Assembly (NCBI RefSeq): GCF_003260015.1
Contig: NZ_QCXS01000003.1
Span: forward strand, 734,315-798,314
Direction of reading: 5' to 3'
Length of the DNA stretch: 64,000 bases
Source of the DNA: Nakamurella deserti
Lineage (GTDB): Bacteria; Actinomycetota; Actinomycetes; Mycobacteriales; Nakamurellaceae
The position numbers were made by a program, and so were the translations under genes. The notes under the pieces were generated by a model. That model made no database searches. It was given only the letters and a program-made list of their open reading frames with translations, and was not told where the DNA came from. Positions 52,801 through 62,457 of the stretch are shown piece after piece (position 1 is the stretch's first letter; the number at the start of each line of letters is the position of its first letter).

Positions 52801-54090
52801 GGTGTGCGATTCGAACACGCGGTGCTGCTCGGCGCTGGACAGCCGACCGAAGAGCGGGATCACCTCGTAGCCGCGGCGGCGACCGGCCAGGTGGCCCTTG
52901 AGCACCTCCGCGGTGTCGCGGATCTCCCGCTCGCCGGACAGGAACACCAGGATGTCGCCGTCGCCGGGCGCGGCGCTCAGCTCGTCCACGGCGGCGCAGA
53001 TGGCCTGCCCCTGGTCGATCTCGCCGGAGCGGGTGGCGCTGTCGTCACTGCCGTCGTCGTCGGGGTCGTCCGAGCCGACGACCGCAGCGCCCCACGGCCG
53101 GTAGCGCACCTCGACCGGGTACGTCCGCCCGCTGACCTCCACGATCGGCGCGCCGCCGAAGTGCTCGCTGAACCGCTGCGGGTCGATGGTCGCCGAGGTG
53201 ATGATGATCTTCAGGTCGGGCCGCCGCGGCAGCAGCCGGGCCAGGTAGCCGAGCAGGAAGTCGATGTTCAGGCTCCGCTCGTGGGCCTCGTCGATGATGA
53301 TCGTGTCGTAGCGGGAGAGCAGCCGGTCGCGGCTGATCTCGGCCAGCAGGATGCCGTCGGTCATCAGCTTGACCAGCGTCTTCGGGCCGGTGTGGTCGCC
53401 GAAACGGATGGTGTAGCCGACGGCGTCGCCGAGCTCGGTACCGGTCTCGTCGGCGATCCGCTCGGCGAGCGCCCGCGCCGCGATCCGCCGCGGCTGGGTG
53501 TGCCCGATCAGGCCGCGCACCCCGCGGCCGAGGTCCAGGCAGATCTTGGGAAGCTGGGTGGACTTCCCGGAGCCGGTCTCCCCGGCGACGATGACGACCT
53601 GGTGCGCGGCGATGGCCGCCTTGAGGTCGTCGACCCGGGCGCTGACCGGCAGCTCGTCCGGATAGTGGATGGCCGGCACGGCCGCACGGCGCAGCGCCAA
53701 CCGCTCCTCCGCGCCGGTCACGGCCCGTTCGATCTCGGCCAGGGCCTCCCGCCGCTTTGCCTTGTCACGGACGCCGCCGGTCTTGCGGATGCGGCGGCCC
53801 AGGGTCTCGGCGTCGCGCGCCCCGAGCTCGTCGATGCGGGCGCGGAGCTGCGCCGCGTAGCCGGTGCCGCTGGTGCCGCTGGTGCCGCTGCCACTGTGAC
53901 CGGTGCCGGTGCCGGTGCCGGTGCCGGTGCCGGTGCCGGTGCCGGTGCCGGTGCCGGTGCCACTGTTGCCGGTGCCGGTGCCGCTGTCACCGGTGTTCTC
54001 GGGACCGGTGTTCTCGGGACCGCTGTTCTCGCGACCGCTGTCGTGGTGGCTGTGTTCCGTGACCGACCGGGTACCGCTGTTCTCCGTCAT
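49894..54090 (-). CDS. hrpA: ATP-dependent RNA helicase HrpA
   Basis: This is a 1398-residue DEAH-box helicase. The motor has A-G-E-T-G-S-G-K-S-T (Walker A), I-I-D-E-A-H-E-R-S (DEAH) and I-T-S-A-T-I-D. The helicase-associated and OB-fold regions and a DUF3418 C-terminal region follow, the HrpA plan. The N-terminal 50 residues are an unusual low-complexity stretch of Gly-Thr pairs and E-N-T-G-P repeats encoded by tandem repeats. ATG 54090 is the likely start. It is convergent with the antitoxin-like gene and divergent from osmC. Confidence 0.93.
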   Translation of the reverse strand: MTENSGTRSVTEHSHHDSGRENSGPENTGPENTGDSGTGTGNSGTGTGTGTGTGTGTGTGTGTGHSGSGTSGTSGTGYAAQLRARIDELGARDAETLGRRIRKTGGVRDKAKRREALAEIERAVTGAEERLALRRAAVPAIHYPDELPVSARVDDLKAAIAAHQVVIVAGETGSGKSTQLPKICLDLGRGVRGLIGHTQPRRIAARALAERIADETGTELGDAVGYTIRFGDHTGPKTLVKLMTDGILLAEISRDRLLSRYDTIIIDEAHERSLNIDFLLGYLARLLPRRPDLKIIITSATIDPQRFSEHFGGAPIVEVSGRTYPVEVRYRPWGAAVVGSDDPDDDGSDDSATRSGEIDQGQAICAAVDELSAAPGDGDILVFLSGEREIRDTAEVLKGHLAGRRRGYEVIPLFGRLSSAEQHRVFESHTGRRIVLATNVAETSLTVPGIRYVIDPGTARISRYSLRTKVQRLPIEPISQASAGQRAGRCGRVANGIAIRLYSEDDFAARPAFTDPEIQRTSLASVILQMASLDLGDIGTFPFLDPPDQRQIGDGLTLLAELGALRAGSTAEQVALTPVGRTMSALPIDPQFARMIVAANELGCIHDVLVITAGLAIQDVRERPVEEREKATASHARFNDPRSDFLSLLKLWDYLQEEGRNRSGNAFRRMCRTEYLHYLRVREWQDLVGQLRQIARSTGLTVEKETVTGTPREPDATRIHQALLSGLLAHIGSWDEVKRDFQGTRGARFSIWPGSVLAKRQPKLVMAAELVETSRLWARMVASIEPGWAEQVGAHLIKRSYSEPRWESKRGSAAATEKVTLLGVTLVAARSVGYASIDPELSRELFIRHALVEGDWRTRHPFFRHNQELLERIAEREDRARRRDIAVDDETLFALYDARVPAQALSATHFDAWFRRASPADKARLTFTEADLVAAGAADVDADAFPDRISSAGVDLDLKYVFDPTRADDGVTVTIPLTVLQRVAPEHFAAQVPGLRTDLAVALIRSLPKQLRRAFVPVPDFAAAALQRITADGTSGALPDQLAEALTQLTGVVVHPGDFDPTKIPAHLRMTFEIVDAGGAPVAAGKDLSAMQEQLRGDTRRAVAKASGSVERTGLTTFPPEPVPRTVDSTVDGFAVRGYPALVDEGTTVGVRVFATEADQLRAARSGTRRLLQLTLRSPEGYLRHTLPKPVLLRLAVSGRHAGFSELVADATFAAIDALLDWAGGPVWDQAAFAAVRTRMSPHLDASTMDVVVAASDVLTAAQRVESTLADLRGGVLAASIIDAKTQLAALLPPRFISATGSAHLTDLKRHLEALDRRLVRLPTDPERDRARMAEVLPWEERFRAAVAALPAERRDDPDVREVRRLLAEWRVSLFAQPMRTAVPVSAPRVEKAIAALG
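53901..53960. repeat. ten-copy hexanucleotide tandem repeat in hrpA
   Basis: CGGTGC is repeated ten times without a break, coding a Gly-Thr run in the N-terminal tail of HrpA. Unit changes keep frame, so length may vary between strains. Just downstream are three 15-base units coding E-N-T/S-G-P. Confidence 0.95.
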
Positions 54091-54217
54091 GACCTGCTGC
54101 AGTTTAGGCGCGCGACCGGGGTCGGCGTCGTCGTCGGGCGCGACCGGGAAGATCGGCGGCCGCCCGCTGGTTACCGTGGTGCGGCAACCGCTGCCGCACC
54201 GGGAGGGACGATCCACC

Positions 54218-54685
54218 ATGACCAGTACCGAGAACGCGGTCACCACGGACGCCGCCGCTGCGGCGCAGTCGGCCGACCTGTGGGTCCAGCGCACCGGCAC
54301 CCGCACCTACACGGGCCGCAACAGCCGGGGCGCCGTGGTCAGCATCGGCCCGATCGAGAACGACGGCTCGTTCACCCCGGGCGAGCTGCTCAAGATCGCC
54401 CTGGCCGCCTGCACCGGATTGACCACCGACGCCGTCCTCGCCCGCCGGCTCGGGGACGACTTCGACGCGACCATCACGGTCGAGGGCGCCAAGGACGTCG
54501 ACGCCGACCGGTACCCGGCCATCACCGAGAACCTGCTGGTCGATGTGGCGGGGCTGTCGCCCGCCGAGTTGAAGCGGCTGCTGACCATCGTCCACCGGTC
54601 GGTCGAGGAGCACTGCACGGTGGGCCGCACGGTCAGCACGGGCACCGAGGTCACGCTCCAGGTGAACGGCGATGTCGCTCACTGA
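54218..54685 (+). CDS. OsmC-family peroxiredoxin-like protein
   Basis: This 155-residue OsmC/Ohr-family protein has the two redox Cys in A-A-C-T-G-L-T and E-H-C-T-V-G-R-T. These reduce organic hydroperoxides in the family. GGGAGGG precedes the ATG at 54218. It is divergent from hrpA and monocistronic. Whether it acts on peroxides or another thiol substrate cannot be decided from the sequence. Confidence 0.88.
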   Translation: MTSTENAVTTDAAAAAQSADLWVQRTGTRTYTGRNSRGAVVSIGPIENDGSFTPGELLKIALAACTGLTTDAVLARRLGDDFDATITVEGAKDVDADRYPAITENLLVDVAGLSPAELKRLLTIVHRSVEEHCTVGRTVSTGTEVTLQVNGDVAH

Positions 54686-55014
54686 GAGCAACCGGCCGCC
54701 CGCTTCCACGGTCGGGCGCGCATCGACGCCGGTGCCGCACGCTGTGCGTCCGGTCGGACCCGTTCGACGTCACGCTGGGCTGTCACTTCATCCTTTCGTG
54801 TGGTCAGGGCCAGGACGGATCTGCTGATCCTGCCGCCGAACAGGGGCCGACTCGCTAGACTGGGCTGCGTCGTCGCGGTGCTCGAACGATGCGGTGAGTA
54901 ACGGAGCTGCTGTCGACGTCGCCGATCGCGCCGCATCCGTGCGCCGCTGACAACCCCGGCGGACGGACGTCCGTCGACGACCCGCGGACGACGAGCAGCG
55001 AAGGATCAGCACCG
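54686..55014. other. 329-bp gap before the diguanylate cyclase
   Basis: No gene is supported. It should hold the promoter of the diguanylate cyclase gene. I see no strong repeat. Confidence 0.4.
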
Positions 55015-56274
<1,260 letters not shown>

Positions 56275-56371
56275 CCGGCGACGAGGTGTTTCTCTGCGTA
56301 ACCGCGTGATCACATCAGGTGCCATGAGTCCCCCTCATGACCTGTTGATCTCCGGAGGGGCGTCCCAGACC

Positions 56372-57280
56372 ATGACCACCATCGAACCGCACCACCGGCC
56401 ACCGGCCACGGAATTCCCGACGGCCCTCCCCGCCGCGTCGGCGCGGCCGAAGGCGAACCTGCTGGACGTCATCGTGAACTCGGTGTTCGCGGGCATGGTG
56501 CCGTGGATCGTGCACGGCTTCCTCAGCGGTCCCGGTCGGTTCGAGTTGGCCGCCTGGACCTGCTTCGGTCTGAGCCTGACGCTGTTCCTGCTGACCAACC
56601 GGCACGCCGGGAAGCGGCGGATCCTGCCGCTGGAAGTGTTCGACATCGCCTGGTTCGTGCTGCTGATCGGCGTCGGGTACGTCGCCTCGGACGCGCAGAT
56701 CGACTGGTTCGAGGACTGGAGCGGTGAGCTGAGCTTCGGCGCCCTGGCCGCCTTCGTGTTCATCGGCATCCTGCGCCGCAGGCCCTTCACCCTCGCCTAC
56801 GCCAAGCGCGAGACGCCGCCGGAGATGTGGACGTCGCCGCTGTTCATCTCCATCAGCACCCGGATCAGCCTGGTGTGGGGCCTGTCCTTCGTCTTCGGCG
56901 CCCTGAGCAGCCTCGCCGGATACCTCTTCAACCACGGCGGCAACACGTTCTGGACCGGCTGGGTGCTGCAGATCGCCGCCAACCTGTTCGCCCTGGCCTT
57001 CACCGAGTGGTACCCGCAGTGGAAGAGGGCCACGGTCCTGCAGCGCGTCGGCAAGCCGACCGAGCCGCCGGCCTCGGCCTTCGCACTGGTCATCTGGGTC
57101 CCGGGCTTCCTGGCCGTCGTCGGGATCGCCGGCATCCTCACCGACGCGGTGTCGACGTCGACGGGCGCCTGGATCTCCGGCATCAGCGCCCTGGTGTGGG
57201 TGCGGATGAACTCCGAACTGCGCCGCCGTGCCGCGGCCGCCGCTGCCGCCGGGACCCCGTCGGCGACCCGAGCCGGCTGA
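56372..57280 (+). CDS. multi-pass membrane protein of unknown function
   Basis: This 302-residue protein has six to eight hydrophobic helices. Recognisable segments include W-F-V-L-L-I-G-V-G-Y, I-G-I-L-R-R-R-P-F-T-L-A-Y-A-K-R-E and W-G-L-S-F-V-F-G-A. I do not know the family. A cytoplasmic N-terminal 30 residues is polar. ATG 56372 is chosen; an ATG at 56324 is the longer alternative. It ends before a very strong terminator. Confidence 0.72.
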   Translation: MTTIEPHHRPPATEFPTALPAASARPKANLLDVIVNSVFAGMVPWIVHGFLSGPGRFELAAWTCFGLSLTLFLLTNRHAGKRRILPLEVFDIAWFVLLIGVGYVASDAQIDWFEDWSGELSFGALAAFVFIGILRRRPFTLAYAKRETPPEMWTSPLFISISTRISLVWGLSFVFGALSSLAGYLFNHGGNTFWTGWVLQIAANLFALAFTEWYPQWKRATVLQRVGKPTEPPASAFALVIWVPGFLAVVGIAGILTDAVSTSTGAWISGISALVWVRMNSELRRRAAAAAAAGTPSATRAG

Positions 57281-57293
57281 CCCACCGCGGACG

Positions 57294-57331
57294 ACACCGC
57301 CCCCGACCGCGGCTGCGGTCGGGGGCGGTGT
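57294..57331. terminator. bidirectional terminator with a 17-bp perfect stem
   Basis: ACACCGCCCCCGACCGC pairs perfectly with GCGGTCGGGGGCGGTGT around a GGCT loop. It lies between a plus-strand membrane-protein gene and the minus-strand glpK. Confidence 0.85.
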
Positions 57332-57347
57332 GGCATCCCGGGGCGGA

Positions 57348-58865
57348 TCAGGAGTCGCTGTCGACCCAGTCGAAGGTCTTGGTGACGGCCTTCTTCCACT
57401 GGCCGTAGGCCTTCTCGCGGTCGGCCGCGTCCATCTGCGGCTCCCAGCGCTTGTCCTCGGCCCAGTTGGTGCGGATGTCGTCCTCGTTGGCCCAGAACCC
57501 GACGGCCAGACCGGCCGCGTAGGCCGCACCGAGGGCGGTGGTCTCGGCGACGACCGGCCGGATGACCGGAACCCCCAGGATGTCGGCCTGGAACTGCATC
57601 AGGGTCTCGTTGACGACCATGCCGCCGTCGACCTTGAGCTCGGTGAGGTCCACCCCGGAGTCGGCGTTCATCGCGTCCAGCACCTCGCGGGTCTGGAACG
57701 CCACCGACTCCAGGACGGCGCGGGCCAGGTGGCCCTTGTTGACGTAGCGGGTCAGGCCCACGATGGCGCCGCGGGCGTCCGCCCGCCAGTACGGCGCGAA
57801 CAGCCCGGAGAACGCCGGCACGAAGTAGGCGCCGCCGTTGTCCTCGACGCCCTTGGCCAGGTCCTCGATCTCGGAGGCGTCCTTGATCATCCCGAGGTTG
57901 TCCCGGATCCACTGCACCAGCGAGCCGGTGACGGCGATCGAGCCCTCCAGGGCGTAGACCGGCGCGTTGTCACCGATCTTGTAGCAGACGGTCGTCAGCA
58001 GGCCGTTCTTGGACGGCACCTTCTCGGTGCCGGTGTTGAGCAGCATGAAGTTGCCGGTGCCGTAGGTGTTCTTCGCCTCGCCCTTGGACAGGCACGCCTG
58101 CCCGAAGGTGGCCGCCTGCTGGTCGCCGAGGATGCCGGCGACCGGCACGCCGGCCAGCACGCCGCGCTCGCGGACCTTGGCGTACACCTCCGACGACGAG
58201 CGGATCTCCGGGAGCATGGACATCGGGATGCCCATCTCCTCGGCGATCTCCGGATCCCAGGACAGCGTGTCCAGGTCCATCAACAGGGTGCGGGAGGCGT
58301 TGGTCGGTTCGGTGATGTGCAGGCCGCCCTGGACGCCGCCGGTCATGTTCCACACGACCCAGGTGTCCATGTTGCCGAACACCAGGTCACCGGCCTCGGC
58401 CTTCTCCCGGGCGCCCTCGACGTTGTCCAGGATCCAGCGGACCTTCGGCCCGGAGAAGTAGGTGGCCAGCGGCAGGCCGACCTTGGCCTTGTAGCGGTCC
58501 TGGCCGCCGCCGAGCGCACCGAGCTGCTGGCAGATGGCGTCGGTGCGGGTGTCCTGCCAGACGATGGCGTTGTAGACGGGCTTACCGGTGGTGCGGTCCC
58601 AGACCAGTGCGGTCTCGCGCTGGTTGGTGATGCCGACGGAGGCGATGTCGGCGGGCTTGAGGTCGGCCCGGGCCAGCGCCTCGGCGACGACCTCACGGGT
58701 GTTGTCCCAGATCTCCAGGGCGTCGTGCTCGACCCAGCCGGCCTTCGGGAAGATCTGCTCGTGTTCCTTCTGGGCGACCGAGACGACCCGGCCCTCACGG
58801 TTGAAGATCATGCAGCGGGTCGAGGTGGTGCCCTGGTCGATCGCGGCGACGAACTGTTCGCTCAT
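57348..58865 (-). CDS. glpK: glycerol kinase, copy 1
   Basis: This 505-residue FGGY kinase phosphorylates glycerol to sn-glycerol-3-phosphate. The N-terminal [10 protein letters not shown] block, I-T-N-Q-R-E-T, W-Q-D-T-R-T, G-D-Q-Q-A-A and K-V-D-G-G are present, typical of GlpK. ATG 58865. It is the third gene of the glpD-glpF-glpK minus-strand operon, 76 bp after glpF. A second glycerol kinase gene lies 3.6 kb away. Confidence 0.97.
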   Translation of the reverse strand: MSEQFVAAIDQGTTSTRCMIFNREGRVVSVAQKEHEQIFPKAGWVEHDALEIWDNTREVVAEALARADLKPADIASVGITNQRETALVWDRTTGKPVYNAIVWQDTRTDAICQQLGALGGGQDRYKAKVGLPLATYFSGPKVRWILDNVEGAREKAEAGDLVFGNMDTWVVWNMTGGVQGGLHITEPTNASRTLLMDLDTLSWDPEIAEEMGIPMSMLPEIRSSSEVYAKVRERGVLAGVPVAGILGDQQAATFGQACLSKGEAKNTYGTGNFMLLNTGTEKVPSKNGLLTTVCYKIGDNAPVYALEGSIAVTGSLVQWIRDNLGMIKDASEIEDLAKGVEDNGGAYFVPAFSGLFAPYWRADARGAIVGLTRYVNKGHLARAVLESVAFQTREVLDAMNADSGVDLTELKVDGGMVVNETLMQFQADILGVPVIRPVVAETTALGAAYAAGLAVGFWANEDDIRTNWAEDKRWEPQMDAADREKAYGQWKKAVTKTFDWVDSDS

Positions 58866-58941
58866 GCGGGGACTTCCTTGTCCTGTTCAGGTGACGCGGT
58901 GGGAAGAGGAGGGACGGCAGCGGGGGGTGGCGTGCGCCGGG

Positions 58942-59679
58942 TCAGGAGACGACCGGCAGGTCGAGGGTGCCCTTGGTGGCCAGGTACAGCAGGCCGGCCA
59001 GCACGGCACCGATGATCGGGCCGACGATCGGGACCCACGAGTAGCCCCAGTCCGGCGTGCCCTTGCCCCTGATCGGCAGGATCGCGTAGGCGATGCGGGG
59101 GCCGAGGTCACGGGCCGGGTTGATGGCGTACCCGGTCGGGCCGCCGAGGCTGTTGCCGATGCTGAGGACGACGAACGCGACACCGGCGTAGCCGAGGCCC
59201 GAGTTGCTCTCCGGGGTCATGAGGATCCAGAAGATCAGCACGAACGTGCCGATCACCTCGGTGACGACGTTCCAGCCGTAGCTGCGGATGGCCGGGCCGG
59301 TGGAGAAGATGCCCAGGGTGCCCTCGGGGTTGGGCTCCTCGTCGAAGTTCTTCTTGAAGGCGGCCCAGGCCAGCACGGCACCGATGAACGCCCCGAGCAG
59401 CTGCGCCAGGATGTAGATCGGGACGTCACTCCACGGGGTGCCGCCGGAGACGGCCAGACCGATGGTGACGGCGGGGTTGAGGTGGGCGCCGGAGCGCCAC
59501 GAGACGGTGGCGCCGACGAACACCGCCATCGCCCAGCCGAAGTTGATGAGCAGCCATCCGCCGTTCGTGCCCTTGGACTTCTGCAGGACGACGGTGGCGA
59601 CGACGCCGGTACCGAGCAGAATCAGCATTCCTGTGCCGATCGTCTCCCAGAGGAAGATCGTGCCGAGTGAGGGGGACAA
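58942..59679 (-). CDS. glpF: glycerol facilitator (aquaglyceroporin)
   Basis: This 245-residue MIP-family channel has six helices. The NPA motifs are H-L-N-P-A-V-T and [11 protein letters not shown]. The Asp after the second NPAR fits a glycerol facilitator more than a water channel. There is no ATG near the start of the fold; TTG at 59679 with AAAGGA five bases upstream is the best start. It sits between glpD (91 bp) and glpK (76 bp) and brings glycerol into the cell for the kinase. Confidence 0.93.
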   Translation of the reverse strand: MSPSLGTIFLWETIGTGMLILLGTGVVATVVLQKSKGTNGGWLLINFGWAMAVFVGATVSWRSGAHLNPAVTIGLAVSGGTPWSDVPIYILAQLLGAFIGAVLAWAAFKKNFDEEPNPEGTLGIFSTGPAIRSYGWNVVTEVIGTFVLIFWILMTPESNSGLGYAGVAFVVLSIGNSLGGPTGYAINPARDLGPRIAYAILPIRGKGTPDWGYSWVPIVGPIIGAVLAGLLYLATKGTLDLPVVS

Positions 59680-59770
59680 CGGTGTCCTTTCGACGGGCGC
59701 CGGCGTCGATGCCGGCGCGCTCGGTGAGGGGCCCGGCCGGGGTGGCCGGGCGCCCGGTGGTGCGCCGGGG

Positions 59771-61516
59771 TCAGGCGCCCGTGGTGCCTCCGACCGCGGC
59801 GCTCGCCCCGACGCGGACGTCGGGCGCGCCCAGCCGCGCGGCGTCGGCGGTGCGGTCGTCGGGCTGGACCTGCGAGTCGCGCTCGGCATCGACCCGCGCC
59901 CGGTAGTGCTCGACCTCGTCGATGACGGCGGCGTCGTCCCAGTCGAGCAGCGGCGCCACGAGTTGGGCGACCTCCTCGGCCGAGTCGACCCCGCGGTGCC
60001 AGGTGTCGATCGAGATGCGGGTGCGGCGGGCCAGGATGTCGTCCAGGTGCAGCGCGGCCTCGTGCGAGACGGCGTAGACGATCTCGGCCTTGAGGTACTT
60101 CGGCGCGGACGGCAGTTCCTCGCCCAGCTCCGGGCGGTCCTGGATCATCTCCAGGATCTCGGTGATCGCGCTGCCGTACCGGCCGAGCAGGTGCTCGACG
60201 CGGTCGACGGACAGTCCGCTGTCGGCGGCGATCTTGTCCTTGTTGTTGAGCAGCGCGCGGTAGCCGTCGGCACCGATCAACGGGGTCCGGTCGGTGACCG
60301 ACTTCGGCGCGCCACCGGGGAGCATCTTCACGGCCTCGTCGACGGCGTCCTCGGCCATCACCCGGTAGGTCGTGTACTTGCCGCCGGCCACGATGACCAG
60401 GCCGGGCACCGGCGCGACGACGGCGTGCTCACGCGAGAGCTTGGAGGTGTCGTCGCTCTCGCCCGCCAGCAGCGGCCGCAGACCCGCGTACACACCGACC
60501 ACGTCGGCGCGGGTCAGCGGCGTCTCGAGGAGGCCGTTGGCGTGGTCGAGGATGTAGTCGATGTCCATCTCGCTGGCCGCGGGGTGCGCCAGGTCCAGGC
60601 TCCACGGGGTGTCGGTGGTGCCGATGACCCACAGGTCGTCGCTCCACGGGCACGGGATGATGAACAGCAGGCTCTTCTCGGTCTCGGTGATGAGGCCGAA
60701 CTGGCAGTCGATCTTGTCCCGCGGGATGAGCACGTGCACGCCCTTGGACGCGGTGACCCGGAACGAGCCCTTGCCGCCGATCATCCGCTGGATCTCGTCG
60801 GTCCAGACGCCGGCCGCGTTGACCACGCACTTGGCGCGCACCTCGAAGTCGTTGCCGCTCTCGAGGTCCTTCACGGTCGCGCCGGTCACCCGGTTGCCCT
60901 GGCGCAGGAAGCCGGTGACCCGGGCACTGGTGGCCGCGACGGCGCCGTAGGCGACGGCGGTGCGGGTGATCATCATCGTGTGCCGGGCGTCGTCGATCTG
61001 GCCCTCGTAGAACTTGATCGCCCCGTGGATCTGGCCCTTCTTGGCCCCCGGGAAGATCTTCATCGCGGTCTTCTTCGACAGGTGCTTGTGGTGCGCGGGC
61101 ACCCCCTTGCCGGCGCCGAGCACGTCGTAGACGCCGATGCCGAGTCCGACGTAGGCCCGGTCGTAGACCGGCTTCTCGAGCGGGTAGAGGAACGGCACCG
61201 GCTTGGCCAGGTGCGGGCACAGGTCGTCCAGGATCAGCGACCGCTCGCGCAGCGCCTCGAACACGAGGTGGAAGTTGAGCTGCTTGAGGTAGCGCAGACC
61301 GCCGTGGACGAGCTTGGACGAGCGGCTGGAGGTGCCCGACGCGAGGTCACGGGCCTCGACGATGGCGACCTTGAGCCCGCGGCTGGCGGCGTCCAGGGCG
61401 GCACCGGCACCGACGACGCCGGCCCCGATGACCAGCACGTCGAACTCGGTGGTGGACAGATCCTGCAGGGCCTGACGACGAGCCGACGGGCTCATCGCGG
61501 CGGAGACGAAACTCAT
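59771..61516 (-). CDS. glpD: aerobic glycerol-3-phosphate dehydrogenase
   Basis: This 581-residue FAD enzyme oxidises glycerol-3-phosphate to dihydroxyacetone phosphate at the membrane. The FAD motif is G-A-G-V-V-G-A-G at the N-terminus, and the [12 protein letters not shown] block follows. The C-terminal domain is of the usual DAO_C type. GGAGGA precedes the ATG at 61516. It is the first gene of the glpD-glpF-glpK operon. It is divergent from the IclR regulator across two operator palindromes. Confidence 0.96.
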   Translation of the reverse strand: MSFVSAAMSPSARRQALQDLSTTEFDVLVIGAGVVGAGAALDAASRGLKVAIVEARDLASGTSSRSSKLVHGGLRYLKQLNFHLVFEALRERSLILDDLCPHLAKPVPFLYPLEKPVYDRAYVGLGIGVYDVLGAGKGVPAHHKHLSKKTAMKIFPGAKKGQIHGAIKFYEGQIDDARHTMMITRTAVAYGAVAATSARVTGFLRQGNRVTGATVKDLESGNDFEVRAKCVVNAAGVWTDEIQRMIGGKGSFRVTASKGVHVLIPRDKIDCQFGLITETEKSLLFIIPCPWSDDLWVIGTTDTPWSLDLAHPAASEMDIDYILDHANGLLETPLTRADVVGVYAGLRPLLAGESDDTSKLSREHAVVAPVPGLVIVAGGKYTTYRVMAEDAVDEAVKMLPGGAPKSVTDRTPLIGADGYRALLNNKDKIAADSGLSVDRVEHLLGRYGSAITEILEMIQDRPELGEELPSAPKYLKAEIVYAVSHEAALHLDDILARRTRISIDTWHRGVDSAEEVAQLVAPLLDWDDAAVIDEVEHYRARVDAERDSQVQPDDRTADAARLGAPDVRVGASAAVGGTTGA

Positions 61517-61605
61517 TGCGTATTTCCTCCATGGTGGCCGCGCCGTTGCTGGCGAGAGGGATGACACGAACCTAGGAGCGTCCTGTGACCCCGACAACAC
61601 ACGGG

Positions 61606-61647
61606 GTTCGACAATGCCGAACGCGCGCCGGTTCGACATTGCCGAAC
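61606..61647. promoter_or_regulatory. twin IclR-type operators in the glycerol control region
   Basis: GTTCG-ACAATGC-CGAAC (61606-61622) and GTTCG-ACATTGC-CGAAC (61631-61647) differ by one base in the spacer; starts are 25 bp apart. They lie 31-72 bases before the IclR start and 90-131 bases before glpD. Confidence 0.75.
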
Positions 61648-61677
61648 GCAATCCCCGGATCGGGGTACTGTGACGGC

Positions 61678-62457
61678 GTGCCGGGGTCCATCCAGTCGAT
61701 CGAACGCGCCGCGGCGATCCTGCGCCTGCTGGCCGAGAGCGACGACCCGATGGGCCTGCTGCAGATCTCCGGCGCGCTGGACCTGGCCAAGGGCACGGCC
61801 CACGGCCTGCTGAGCACCCTCACCGACGTCGGGTTCGTCGAGCAGCCGCACCCGGCCGGGCCGTACCGCCTGTCCGACGACATGGCCGGCCTCGGACGAA
61901 ACCGCCTGGACGCCAACGAGTTGCGGTCCCGGGCCCTGAACTGGACCGACGCACTCGCCGCGCGCAGCGGCGAGGCCGCGAAGGTGGCGGTGTTCCGCGA
62001 CGGCCGGGCCGTCGTCGCCCACCACGTGTTCCGGGTGGCCGGCGAGCACCGCAGCGGGCAGCGGCTGCTCACCGGCACCGAGGTGCCACTGCACGCCACC
62101 GCCCTGGGCAAGGTGCTGCTGGCCTTCGAGCCTGCGGCCGCCCGCAGCATCGTCGGGCGCGAGCTGTCCAGCCTGACCTACCGCACGGTCACCGACCGGG
62201 TGGCGCTCTACCGCGACCTGGCCGGCGTCCGGGATCTCGGCTGGGCGGCCGCGGTGGACGAGGCCGGTCCCGACGTCGCCGACATCGCCGCACCCGTACG
62301 GGACCGTGGCGGCTACGTTGTGGCGGTGGTCGGCATCGAGGGCGCCAAGGACCGGATCTGCGACGAGCGCGGCCGGCCCCGTCCCACGCTGGTCTCCCAC
62401 GTCGTGCGCGCCGGTCGCGACATCTCCCGCGAGCTGGGCCACGGACGCGGCCTGTGA
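61678..62457 (+). CDS. IclR-family regulator of glycerol genes
   Basis: This 259-residue regulator has an N-terminal winged helix-turn-helix (R-A-A-A-I-L-R-L-L-A ... I-S-G-A-L-D-L-A-K-G-T-A-H-G-L-L) and a C-terminal IclR ligand domain (G-T-E-V-P-L-H-A-T-A-L-G-K-V-L-L). The GTG at 61678 was chosen because the HTH starts at once. GylR-type IclR regulators control glycerol genes in Streptomyces, which fits the context. It overlaps the second glycerol kinase as GTGA. Confidence 0.92.
   Translation: MPGSIQSIERAAAILRLLAESDDPMGLLQISGALDLAKGTAHGLLSTLTDVGFVEQPHPAGPYRLSDDMAGLGRNRLDANELRSRALNWTDALAARSGEAAKVAVFRDGRAVVAHHVFRVAGEHRSGQRLLTGTEVPLHATALGKVLLAFEPAAARSIVGRELSSLTYRTVTDRVALYRDLAGVRDLGWAAAVDEAGPDVADIAAPVRDRGGYVVAVVGIEGAKDRICDERGRPRPTLVSHVVRAGRDISRELGHGRGL

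Noticed and set aside
53901-54060. possible CRISPR-like array
   Set aside because: The units are 6 and 15 bases with no spacers; it is an in-frame tandem repeat inside hrpA.
53903-54090. plus-strand reading made of the hexanucleotide repeat
   Set aside because: The repeat yields open frames on both strands; only hrpA has conserved domains and a plausible start.
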